NCBI GenBank assembly: GCA_050701635.1
Contig: JBOGDF010000348.1
Span: 1 to 5,638, forward strand
Direction of reading: 5' to 3'
Length of the DNA: 5,638 bases
DNA from: WHSM01 sp050701635
GTDB taxonomy: Bacteria > Actinomycetota > Actinomycetes > Mycobacteriales > Micromonosporaceae
A model generated the notes under the pieces. It did no database searches and was not told the origin of the DNA. It was given only the letters and a program-made list of their open reading frames with translations. Each line of letters starts with the position of its first letter. Within the stretch, counting starts at the first letter, position 1. Positions 1 through 5,211 of this stretch are shown here, piece by piece. A program made the position numbers and the translations under genes.

Positions 1-1
1 G

Positions 2-742
2 CGGGGTGCGGCGGCCGGCCGCGCGCGGCAGCTGCGGGCGGTCGCCGAGCTGCCCCCGCCGGTGGCACAGGTACGGATGCGCGGACTGGTACGCACCGGT
101 GAGTTGGCCGCGCTCGGGGTTGCCACGCCGTACCCCCCGGTGGTGGGGGACTGGGTCGCCGACCCGGACCATTGGGCGGCGCTCCAGGAGCGGCTACGGG
201 CGGTGGTCGACGAGCATGCCAGTCGGCGACCCGAGCTGCCCGGACTCCCGGTGGAGGAGGCGAGGCGGGTGCTGGATCTGCCGGATCCGGTGCTGGTCAA
301 CGCGCTCGCCGTGCCGCCGCTCGCCGTGCACGGCGGCCGGGTGGCGCTGACCGGGGCTCGTGACGTACTGCCGGCCCGGCTCCGGACCGCGGTGGACGCG
401 GTGCTGGCGGAGCTCGCCGAAAACCCGTACGCGGCGCCGACCGCGGAGCGGCTGCGGGAGTTGGGGCTCGATGCGAAGGCGTTGGCGGTCGCGGCGCGTA
501 CGGGTGCGATCCTGCGGCTGGGGGAGCTGGTGTGCCTGGCACCCGACGCGGTACGCCGGGCTGCCGCCGCGCTGAGGCTGTTGCCGCAGCCGTTCACCGT
601 CGGTGAGGCGCGGGCGGCCCTGGCGACCAGCAGGCGGGTCGTGGTCCCGCTGCTGGAGTGTCTCGACGAACGCGGGTTCACCGAGCGGCTCGACAGCCAG
701 GGGCTGCGCCGCATCACGGACCAGGGCACCGCAACCGGGTGA
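2..742 (+). CDS. selB: SelB, selenocysteine-specific elongation factor (3' part only)
   Basis: SelB is a GTPase that brings selenocysteinyl-tRNA to the ribosome at UGA codons and binds the SECIS hairpin of selenoprotein mRNAs through C-terminal winged-helix domains. Only the last 246 residues are here; the frame is open at the left edge, so the GTPase domains lie outside. The fragment fits the winged-helix region: alternating helices rich in Ala, Leu and Arg, and a final module of about 50 residues containing PFTVGEARAAL, then a helix ending in LLECLDERGFTERL. That matches the last SelB winged helix, usually written as FTVaefRd..giSRK...LLEylD..GfT.R. In this copy the usual SRK is replaced by SRR. 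The stop is TGA at 740-742. Identity is supported by selC, selD and selA further along. The gene is not directly continuous with them because a seven-gene cassette intervenes. Confidence 0.9.
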   Translation, partial: RGAAAGRARQLRAVAELPPPVAQVRMRGLVRTGELAALGVATPYPPVVGDWVADPDHWAALQERLRAVVDEHASRRPELPGLPVEEARRVLDLPDPVLVNALAVPPLAVHGGRVALTGARDVLPARLRTAVDAVLAELAENPYAAPTAERLRELGLDAKALAVAARTGAILRLGELVCLAPDAVRRAAAALRLLPQPFTVGEARAALATSRRVVVPLLECLDERGFTERLDSQGLRRITDQGTATG

Positions 743-918
743 GCGCGTACCGAGACAGGTGACGCCAAAAGGTGCACGCGCGGTGCCGGTTGTGCGGAGA
801 TAATTGACAGTGATCTATGCGTGAAGGAATTTTTCTTCTACCCTGCCAGGGAGTTGCAACATTTTCGTCGATCGGCTGAGGCGCAGCTGGCCCGGCCGTT
901 CTCCCTGAGGAGGGGATC
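743..918 (+). promoter_or_regulatory. Intergenic region with probable promoter of the redox cassette
   Basis: This 176-bp gap holds no convincing gene. Its first part has an inverted repeat, GCGCGT (743-748) with ACGCGC (776-781), that could act as a weak selB terminator; there is no T-tract. The centre (about 797-865) is clearly richer in A/T than anything else in the window. It contains a perfect TTGACA at 804-809, an alternative GATAAT at 799-804, and a T-run at 830-835. I could not pair TTGACA with a good -10 box at 16-19 bp, so the exact promoter is uncertain. Two palindromes follow directly: CCCTG-C-CAGGG (841-851) and GTTGCAAC (853-860). They sit where an operator near the transcription start would be. 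The region ends in a strong Shine-Dalgarno, AGGAGG at 908-913, 5 bases before the GTG at 919. Confidence 0.5.
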
Positions 919-1389
919 GTGGGACACTTCGCGACGACCGAGATCAGACCCACGTACGTGCCCGAGCGGTACCAGTTCCGGCGGCGCTTCGACGGCGCCG
1001 GGGCTGCCGGATTCCGTCGCGATCGCGGCGACCAGTCGACCTTGGTCTACACCCGCGGGCTGGAGCACTCTGACGCGACGAATCCACTGGTGATCCACGC
1101 GTCGCCGCGCGCCCGCCAGGAGCTGGACGGCACGGAAGGCCAAGCCGGCAGCCAGGTGGAATTCGGCGTGGACGGCGTGACCGCCGCGTACCACGACGGG
1201 ATGTGGGAGGTTGACGCCGCAGTCGCCGCCGAGCTTCCGGACGGGGAGACCGCGCTGACGTGGCGTACCGGTGCGGCCCACTCCGTGACGGTCTGGACCT
1301 CACACCACACCGTGGCGGTACGGGCGCCGGCGAGTGTCAGCAGGGAACAGCTGGTCGAGGTCGCCCGCTCGCTACCCATCGTGCGGTGA
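919..1389 (+). CDS. Uncharacterised soluble protein, possibly LolA/DUF4367-like
   Basis: This is the first gene of the cassette: 156 residues, GTG start chosen because AGGAGG lies 5 bases upstream. I see no signal peptide, membrane segment or cysteine, so it is probably cytoplasmic. Its pattern resembles the C-terminal domain seen in DUF4367/LolA-fold proteins: an early 'P..Y' segment (VPERYQF, 14-20), a strand with LVYTRG (42-47), a hydrophobic strand followed by SPRA (57-65), then VDGVTAAYHDG (84-94), LTWRTG (113-118) and a closing 'S.EQLVEVARSLP' (141-153). That match is to a general pattern from memory, not a computed hit. It lies 4 bases upstream of the mauE-like gene and must be co-transcribed. 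Its role is unknown; a substrate-recognition or sensor function for the redox cassette would be guesswork. The coding region itself looks real: good third-position GC and tight packing. Confidence 0.8.
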   Translation: MGHFATTEIRPTYVPERYQFRRRFDGAGAAGFRRDRGDQSTLVYTRGLEHSDATNPLVIHASPRARQELDGTEGQAGSQVEFGVDGVTAAYHDGMWEVDAAVAAELPDGETALTWRTGAAHSVTVWTSHHTVAVRAPASVSREQLVEVARSLPIVR

Positions 1390-1393
1390 ATCC

Positions 1394-1981
1394 ATGCACT
1401 GGCAGGCCGTACTGCAGGCGGGCGTCGGCATCGTACTCATCGCTGCGGCGCTGACGAAGACCACCGGCGGCAGCTCGGTGCGTCCGTTCCTCAACGCACT
1501 CGGCGTTGCTCCGCAGCTCGGCCGCTTTCTCAACGGGGCGCTCCCGATCGCCGAGGGCGCGTGCGGCGTCGGCCTGCTGCTCTCGATCAGTCCGTGGGCG
1601 GCGGCCGGCGCGGTTGTCCTTTCGGCGGGGTTCGCGGTGGCGCTGGTGACGGCGTTGCGGGGAGGCGTGACCGTCGGGTGCCGTTGTTTCGGTTCGCTTG
1701 ACCGGGGTCAGACCACCTCGGTCACCGCCGCTCGGGCGATCACCCTGGCGCTCGCTGCTCTGGTGCTGCTCGGCGTACAACTCGACAACCCGGCGAGTGG
1801 GCGGCTCGATCCGCAGCAGCCGCTGGAGCTCACCGCGACGTTGGGAATGGGCGTGTTGGCGGCCGCGGTCTACCTCACGACGTTCTCGCTGCTGGCCCGG
1901 GTTCAGGGCTTCGAGCGCGACCGCGCCCGAGTGCAAGGACAGATCCGAGCGCAACGTACGGCGGAAGGGAAGCTGGAATGA
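1394..1981 (+). CDS. MauE-like membrane protein (MauE/DoxX family)
   Basis: The protein has 195 residues from the ATG at 1394, which follows the previous stop by 4 bases, with a weak GGTGA Shine-Dalgarno inside that stop. An in-frame upstream start at 1334 would overlap the preceding gene by 56 bases and adds no membrane segment, so I reject it. About five hydrophobic segments are visible (roughly 5-22, 47-65, 69-88, 113-130, 147-169). Between the third and fourth is GCRCFGS, with C96 and C98; this CxC followed by FG is the hallmark of the MauE branch and its presumed redox site. A charged tail (174-195) is predicted cytoplasmic. In methylamine-utilising bacteria MauE works with MauD to form disulfides in the small subunit MauA. 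Here it overlaps the MauD-like gene by ATGA, consistent with a coupled pair. Function in disulfide exchange is inferred from family and neighbours. Confidence 0.85.
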   Translation: MHWQAVLQAGVGIVLIAAALTKTTGGSSVRPFLNALGVAPQLGRFLNGALPIAEGACGVGLLLSISPWAAAGAVVLSAGFAVALVTALRGGVTVGCRCFGSLDRGQTTSVTAARAITLALAALVLLGVQLDNPASGRLDPQQPLELTATLGMGVLAAAVYLTTFSLLARVQGFERDRARVQGQIRAQRTAEGKLE

Positions 1982-2550
1982 GCGGAATCTTCTGGACGAG
2001 CTACGCCCTGCTCTGGGTGCTGGTGGCCGTCCTCGTGGTGGCGGTGTTCGCCCTCTACCACCACTTCGGACAGATGTACGTCAACAGCGACGAGGGACGG
2101 GCGAACCAGGGACCGGACAACGGCAAGCCCTACCGGCCGTTGCAGGCCGAGACCCTGGATGGCACCACGATCGCACTGCCGCTCTTCCAGCGGCCGTTCC
2201 TCGCGATCTTCACCTCGCCGGACTGCCAGCTGTGTGCGGCGATGCGGGAGGCGCTGGTGACGGTGGCGCAGAACCATCCGGAGACCGCAGTGGTGGTCTT
2301 CTGTGCCGGACGCCCGCAGGCGGTACGCGCCTGGGCCGGTCCGCTCGTGGACGTCGCCATGGTGGTGGCCGATCCGAAGGACCGGATCGCGGCGATGTAC
2401 GGCATCGACGCCACGCCGTTCGGTATCGCGATCGACGCGAACGGAATCGTACGGGCCCGAGGCATCGTCAACGATCTGCAAGGCCTCGAGGGACTGGTCT
2501 ACGAGGCAAACCCGCTCCCGGTGCTCGAAGAGACCGGCACGCCGGAATGA
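1978..2550 (+). CDS. MauD-like membrane-anchored thioredoxin-fold protein
   Basis: The protein has 190 residues; its ATG overlaps the mauE-like stop by 4 bases (ATGA). One N-terminal membrane segment (about 6-27) anchors a thioredoxin-like domain outside the cytoplasm. The domain shows the redox motif C83-Q-L-C86 in the context IFTSPDCQLCAAM, a strand VVVFCAG (105-111), and the cis-proline segment DATPFGIAID (144-153), with P147 facing the CxxC. The length and the mid-domain 'DxxxxIAAMYGIDATP' layout fit MauD/TlpA-type proteins of about 190-200 residues; classic MauD carries CPVC rather than CQLC. An extra cysteine, C109, lies outside the motif. The likely role is thiol-disulfide exchange on exported Cys-rich substrates, with electrons passed through the MauE-like partner. 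The encoded substrate is most plausibly the Cys-rich Tat peptide that starts 13 bases downstream. Confidence 0.87.
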   Translation: MSGIFWTSYALLWVLVAVLVVAVFALYHHFGQMYVNSDEGRANQGPDNGKPYRPLQAETLDGTTIALPLFQRPFLAIFTSPDCQLCAAMREALVTVAQNHPETAVVVFCAGRPQAVRAWAGPLVDVAMVVADPKDRIAAMYGIDATPFGIAIDANGIVRARGIVNDLQGLEGLVYEANPLPVLEETGTPE

Positions 2551-2563
2551 AGGGGAGAAGTCG

Positions 2564-2896
2564 ATGAAGAGGCTACTTCAGAGCACCGCGATCCGGGTCA
2601 ACCGCCGGCGTCTGCTCCGGAACACCGCCGCCGCCACGTTCGGCGTACTGGCCGGGGCGGCGGTGGGCGCCGGGCCGGCGTACGCGGGCGGCTGCACCGG
2701 GCCGTACGGCACCGGGGCCTGCTACAGCAACAACTGTCCGGGGTGTGTCAACGCGTACCCCCGGCACTGCTGGAAGGTCACCGGGTTCTGCTCTTCCGGC
2801 ACCGCGTGCTGGAGGTCGTCGGGACACACCTGCTGCGACTGCAAGTGCGACTACGCGGGCAGGAGCTTCTACTGCTACTGCCACCGTTCATGGTGA
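2564..2896 (+). CDS. Tat-exported Cys-rich peptide, copy 1 (MauA-like in layout)
   Basis: The precursor has 110 residues from the ATG at 2564, preceded by an AAGGGGAG ribosome binding site. The N-terminus carries a twin-arginine signal: NRRRLLRN (13-20), a hydrophobic stretch, then GPAYA ending at residue 41 as a probable signal peptidase site. The mature 69 residues contain 13 cysteines (44, 53, 58, 61, 69, 76, 82, 90, 91, 93, 95, 104, 106) and three tryptophans (70, 83, 110), two of them directly after a cysteine. Cysteine density is about 19%. MauA, the TTQ-bearing small subunit of methylamine dehydrogenase, is also Tat-exported with 12 disulfide-bonded cysteines, and needs MauE/MauD. However, its mature form is about 130 residues, and I see only a loose likeness around 'C..GT...W...CC.C.C'. 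So homology is unproven. Export in folded or oxidised form is inferred. The stop TGA is overlapped by the next gene. Confidence 0.85.
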   Translation: MKRLLQSTAIRVNRRRLLRNTAAATFGVLAGAAVGAGPAYAGGCTGPYGTGACYSNNCPGCVNAYPRHCWKVTGFCSSGTACWRSSGHTCCDCKCDYAGRSFYCYCHRSW

Positions 2897-3069
2897 GACT
2901 GCGCGACCTTCGTCGTACCGCGACGGGTAGCGCCACGGCCGGTGCCGTGGCGCTGCCCGTCGGTGCCGCCGCCGGCGTACTGCTGCTCGGCGCCGGTGGC
3001 CAGGCGGCGGTGGCGCTGCTGGTGCTGCTGGCCCTGCTCAGCGGTGTGCAGGGGTTGCGTACCGATTGA
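2890..3069 (+). CDS. Small hydrophobic membrane protein (59 aa)
   Basis: The ATG at 2890 overlaps the end of the Cys-rich peptide gene by 7 bases; a GTG at 2893 would give a 4-base GTGA overlap, so the start is not settled. Neither has its own Shine-Dalgarno, and translational coupling is likely. The product begins with a basic stretch (MVRLRDLRR), followed by two closely spaced hydrophobic segments (about 17-36 and 39-54) rich in Ala, Leu, Val and Gly, and ends QGLRTD before TGA at 3067-3069. It has no cysteine. I do not recognise a family. By the positive-inside rule both ends would be cytoplasmic. The frame continues without another stop through the next gene, so it may be the N-terminal part of a longer protein if that TGA is read through as Sec, or if it is a nonsense mutation. 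Confidence 0.6.
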   Translation: MVRLRDLRRTATGSATAGAVALPVGAAAGVLLLGAGGQAAVALLVLLALLSGVQGLRTD

Positions 3070-3077
3070 GGCAACAA

Positions 3078-3096
3078 CGCGGTCCACGTGATCGCG
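3078..3096 (+). promoter_or_regulatory. SECIS-like hairpin downstream of an in-frame TGA (tentative)
   Basis: CGCGGTC (3078-3084) pairs with GATCGCG (3090-3096) in a 7-bp stem with one G-U pair, closing a CACGT loop (3085-3089). Counting the base after the TGA at 3067-3069 as +1, the loop GU is at +19/+20, close to the apical GU position of the E. coli fdhF SECIS. Short GC-rich hairpins are common by chance in DNA like this. The GTG start of the downstream gene (3088) lies partly in the loop, so the hairpin could instead limit initiation there. Confidence 0.3.
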
Positions 3097-3660
3097 GAGT
3101 CCCCAGGTTGGGGGCCGTTGGACAAGCGCACCTGGGTCGGCGGGCTGTTCGCGTACCCGATCGGGCTGCTGGCCGGTGGGCTCGCGATGGGCGCCGCGCT
3201 GCGCCTGCTGGGCAGCCTGGTGCCGGGTGCGCTGCCGCTGTGGCCGCTCGCGGTGGTCGCGGTGGCGCTCGCCCTGATCGCGGTACGCGTGATCCCGATA
3301 CAGCTGAGGGGGAGTCTGTGGCGGGTGCCGCAGTCCTGGTACCGGTTCGGTGCCGTCAGCTACGCCCTCGGGTTCGGGGTCACCATGGGCACCGGCGTGA
3401 TGACCGCGCTGTCCTCGCCGGGCTACTACCTGCTGCTGATCTGGGGACTGATCGCCGGCGGCTGGGCCACGGTGCTGTCGGTGTTCGCGGCGTTCGCGGT
3501 CGGGCGTGCCGCGGCGTTCCTGGTGGTGGCGCTGGTGGCGTACCGGCAGGACCGCAGCGCCGGCGACCTGCTCGACCAGGCCGATGTCCTCGCGGGGCGC
3601 CTGGCGCCGGTGGAAGCGGCGGTCCTGGTCGCGCTGGCCGTGCTCTGGGCGCTCGGTTGA
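3088..3660 (+). CDS. Cysteine-free polytopic membrane protein (190 aa, unknown)
   Basis: Starting from GTG at 3088 the product has 190 residues. No Shine-Dalgarno is visible: the nearest GAGG is 16 bases upstream, at the previous stop. Initiation must therefore depend on coupling, or the frame is entered by readthrough of the TGA at 3067. Five to six membrane segments are visible (about 16-46, 50-70, 86-108, 112-134, 136-152, 174-190). A conserved-looking loop, RGSLWRVPQSWYRFG (74-88), precedes the third, and a charged stretch YRQDRSAGDLLDQAD (152-166) precedes the last. There is no cysteine, which argues against a CcdA/DsbD-type electron carrier, even though such a protein (MauF) accompanies MauE and MauD in mau operons. 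I cannot name a family. Its place between the two peptide copies suggests a role in the same export or maturation process. Confidence 0.75.
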   Translation: MIAESPGWGPLDKRTWVGGLFAYPIGLLAGGLAMGAALRLLGSLVPGALPLWPLAVVAVALALIAVRVIPIQLRGSLWRVPQSWYRFGAVSYALGFGVTMGTGVMTALSSPGYYLLLIWGLIAGGWATVLSVFAAFAVGRAAAFLVVALVAYRQDRSAGDLLDQADVLAGRLAPVEAAVLVALAVLWALG

Positions 3661-3688
3661 CCCTCGAATCCAGACACAGGGAGGAAAC

Positions 3689-4021
3689 ATGAAAGAGCTG
3701 CTGCACCGCACCGCGATCGCCGTCAACCGCCGCCGACTGCTGCGCAACACCGCCGCCGCCGCGTTCGGTGTACTGGCCGGGGCGGCGGTGGGAGGCGGTC
3801 CGGCGTACGCGGGCGGCTGCACCGGGCCGTACGGCACCGGCGCCTGCTACAGCAACAACTGCCCGGACTGCCGCAACGCGTACCCCCGGCACTGCTGGAA
3901 GGTCACGGGATACTGCGAGACCGGAACGGCGTGCTGGCGCTCTTCCGGTCACACCTGCTGCAAGTGCAAGTGCGACTACGCCGGCCGGGGCTTCTACTGC
4001 TACTGCCACCGCTCGTGGTGA
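3689..4021 (+). CDS. Tat-exported Cys-rich peptide, copy 2
   Basis: This second copy also has 110 residues, 28 bases after the membrane gene, with an AGGGAGGA ribosome binding site 3 bases before ATG. It is 97/110 identical to copy 1 by direct alignment without gaps. The Tat motif NRRRLLRN, the AYA cleavage site, all 13 cysteines and all three tryptophans are kept. The 13 differences are six in the signal region (3, 6, 7, 11, 25, 36) and seven in the mature part (G60D, V62R, F75Y, S77E, S78T, D92K, S101G), several of which change charge. This pattern suggests a tandem-type duplication followed by surface divergence with the disulfide framework under constraint. The two peptides could be subunits of one complex or variants with separate partners. 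The stop TGA is only 18 bases from the 3' end of the convergent selC. Confidence 0.85.
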   Translation: MKELLHRTAIAVNRRRLLRNTAAAAFGVLAGAAVGGGPAYAGGCTGPYGTGACYSNNCPDCRNAYPRHCWKVTGYCETGTACWRSSGHTCCKCKCDYAGRGFYCYCHRSW

Positions 4022-4039
4022 GCCGGGGCTGAGACAGCA

Positions 4040-4135
4040 TGGCGGAGGCGGACGGGAATCGAACCCGCCGCGCCGGGATACCCGGCGCCACCGGTTTTGA
4101 AGACCGGGAGGGCCACCAGGCACCTGTACGCCTCC
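4040..4135 (-). tRNA. selC: tRNA-Sec, anticodon UCA (selC)
   Basis: Read on the minus strand, this is a 96-nt tRNA including an encoded CCA (4040-4042) and G73 discriminator (4043). The acceptor begins GGAGGCG and pairs with CGCCUCC. The anticodon arm is CCGGU-CUUCAAA-ACCGG with anticodon UCA at 4098-4100. The long variable arm is a perfect 8-bp stem, GCGCCGGG-UAU-CCCGGCGC (4070-4088). The T arm has loop UUCGAUU (stem GCGGG/CCCGU). Long variable arm, UCA anticodon, extended acceptor and length near the 95 nt of E. coli tRNA-Sec are diagnostic. In my hand folding the eighth acceptor pair is a U-C mismatch, giving 7 + 5 rather than 8 + 5 pairs. It lies downstream of selD in the same orientation and may be co-transcribed. 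Its product is charged with serine, then converted by SelA using selenophosphate from SelD. Confidence 0.95.
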
Positions 4136-4174
4136 GCCGCCGATTCAACCCGAACCGCGGCGGCTACGCCAACG

Positions 4175-4206
4175 TCGCGGTGACAACCGTTGCCGTGACA
4201 CCGCGA
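4175..4206 (-). terminator. Hairpin between selD and selC (terminator or processing site)
   Basis: TCGCGGTG (4175-4182) and CACCGCGA (4199-4206) form a perfect 8-bp inverted repeat around a 16-base loop, starting 13 bases past the selD stop on the minus strand. A second repeat, GCCGCCG/CGGCGGC (4136-4142 and 4158-4164), lies between it and the tRNA 5' end. No T-tract follows, so it could be an actinobacterial-type terminator of selD, a processing signal releasing pre-tRNA, or neither. Confidence 0.35.
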
Positions 4207-4218
4207 TCCGGCCGGCGG

Positions 4219-5211
4219 TCACCGCAGTACCAGGACGGAGCCGCCGCGCGGCACGAGCTCGCCGATCACCGGCGCCCCGGGGAGCTCGCCGGCGACCAGC
4301 AACCCGCCGGAGGTCTGGGCATCGGCGAGCAGCAGCCGCTCGGCCTCCGGTACGGAGCCGGCGTCGGTGTACGGCTCCACCCACGCCAGGTTGCGCCGGG
4401 TGCCGCCGGAGACGTACCCGTCGCGTACCGCCTCGCGCGCACCGTCCAGGTACGGCACCGCGGCGGTGTCGACGACGGCGGTCACCCCGCTGGCGCGGGC
4501 CAGCTTGTAGAGATGGCCGAGCAGCCCGAACCCGGTGACGTCGGTGGCGCAGCCGGCGCCGGCGGCGAGCGCGGCCGCGGCGGCGCCGGCGTTCAGCGTC
4601 GTCATCGCGTCGATCGCCTGCGCGAACACCTCGCCGGTGGCTTTGTGCCGGGTGTTCAGCACGCCGATCCCGAGCGGTTTGGACAGCGACAGCGGTACGC
4701 CGGCCCGCCCGGCATCGAGTCGCAGCAGCCGCTGCGGGTCGGCGATCCCGGTCACCGCCATGCCGTACTTGGGTTCCGGGTCGTCGACGCTGTGGCCGCC
4801 GCCCAGATGGCACCGGGCCAGCGCCGCGACCTCCGCCCCGCCGCGCAGCACCTCGGCCGCCAGCTCCAGCGGCAGTACGCCGCGCGGCCAGCCGAGCAGG
4901 TTCACCGCCACCAGCGGCTGGCCGCCCATGGCGTACACATCGGACAGCGCGTTGGTCGCCGCGATCCGGCCCCACTGGTAAGGGTCGTCCACCACCGGCG
5001 TGAAGAAGTCCGCGGTGGCGATCACCGCGGCGCCGCCCGGGCCGCGTACCACCGCGGCGTCGTCTCCGGTGTCGGCGCCGACCAGCAGGTCACCGCCGGC
5101 CGCCGCCGGGAGGGCCGCCACCAGCTGCTCCAGCTCGCCGGGTGGGATCTTGCAGGCACAGCCCCCGCCGTGCGCGTACTGGGTCAGCCGTACCGCCGGT
5201 TCGATCCGCAT
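4219..5211 (-). CDS. selD: SelD, selenide, water dikinase (selenophosphate synthetase)
   Basis: SelD makes selenophosphate from selenide and ATP, the selenium donor used by SelA. The protein is 330 residues from the ATG at 5211; an upstream extension to 5541 would run antisense through selA and is rejected. All family landmarks are present: the N-terminal catalytic motif GGGCACK with C18 and K21 (E. coli C17 and K20), DDAAV (50-54), TADFFTPVVDDPY (67-78), TNALSDVYAMGG (86-97), the glycine-rich GGGHSVDDPEPKYG (137-150), LSKPLGIGVL (176-185), ATDVTGFGLLGHL (222-234) and DAQTSGGLL (297-305). The catalytic residue is Cys, not Sec, although the locus decodes Sec. The length is slightly below E. 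coli's 347. It is divergent from selA, with 93 bases between the starts, and upstream of selC on the same strand. Confidence 0.97.
   Translation of the reverse strand: MRIEPAVRLTQYAHGGGCACKIPPGELEQLVAALPAAAGGDLLVGADTGDDAAVVRGPGGAAVIATADFFTPVVDDPYQWGRIAATNALSDVYAMGGQPLVAVNLLGWPRGVLPLELAAEVLRGGAEVAALARCHLGGGHSVDDPEPKYGMAVTGIADPQRLLRLDAGRAGVPLSLSKPLGIGVLNTRHKATGEVFAQAIDAMTTLNAGAAAAALAAGAGCATDVTGFGLLGHLYKLARASGVTAVVDTAAVPYLDGAREAVRDGYVSGGTRRNLAWVEPYTDAGSVPEAERLLLADAQTSGGLLVAGELPGAPVIGELVPRGGSVLVLR

Noticed and set aside
1334..1393. Earlier in-frame start for the MauE-like protein
   Set aside because: It lies inside the preceding gene and adds a polar stretch with no ribosome binding site; ATG at 1394 places the first membrane segment at the N-terminus, as expected for the family.
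2894..2930. TGA ending the first Cys-rich peptide read as Sec, with hairpin CGTCG/CGACG (2911-2925) and a Cys-rich downstream extension
   Set aside because: The cysteines in the extension come from CTG-rich leucine codons of the overlapping membrane gene read in another frame. Copy 2 also ends TGG-TGA but has no matching hairpin and would run into selC, so both peptides most likely end at Trp110.
2875..3837. A 320-codon open frame on the minus strand opposite the membrane genes
   Set aside because: Its product is low-complexity Arg/Gln/His/Pro-rich, typical of an antisense shadow of Leu/Ala/Val-rich membrane genes, and it cuts across two well-supported genes.
2564..4021. Cassette as a true methylamine dehydrogenase operon
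   Set aside because: There is no heavy chain, no MauG, and the peptides are about half the size of mature MauA with a different cysteine spacing; only the MauE/MauD-like pair is shared.
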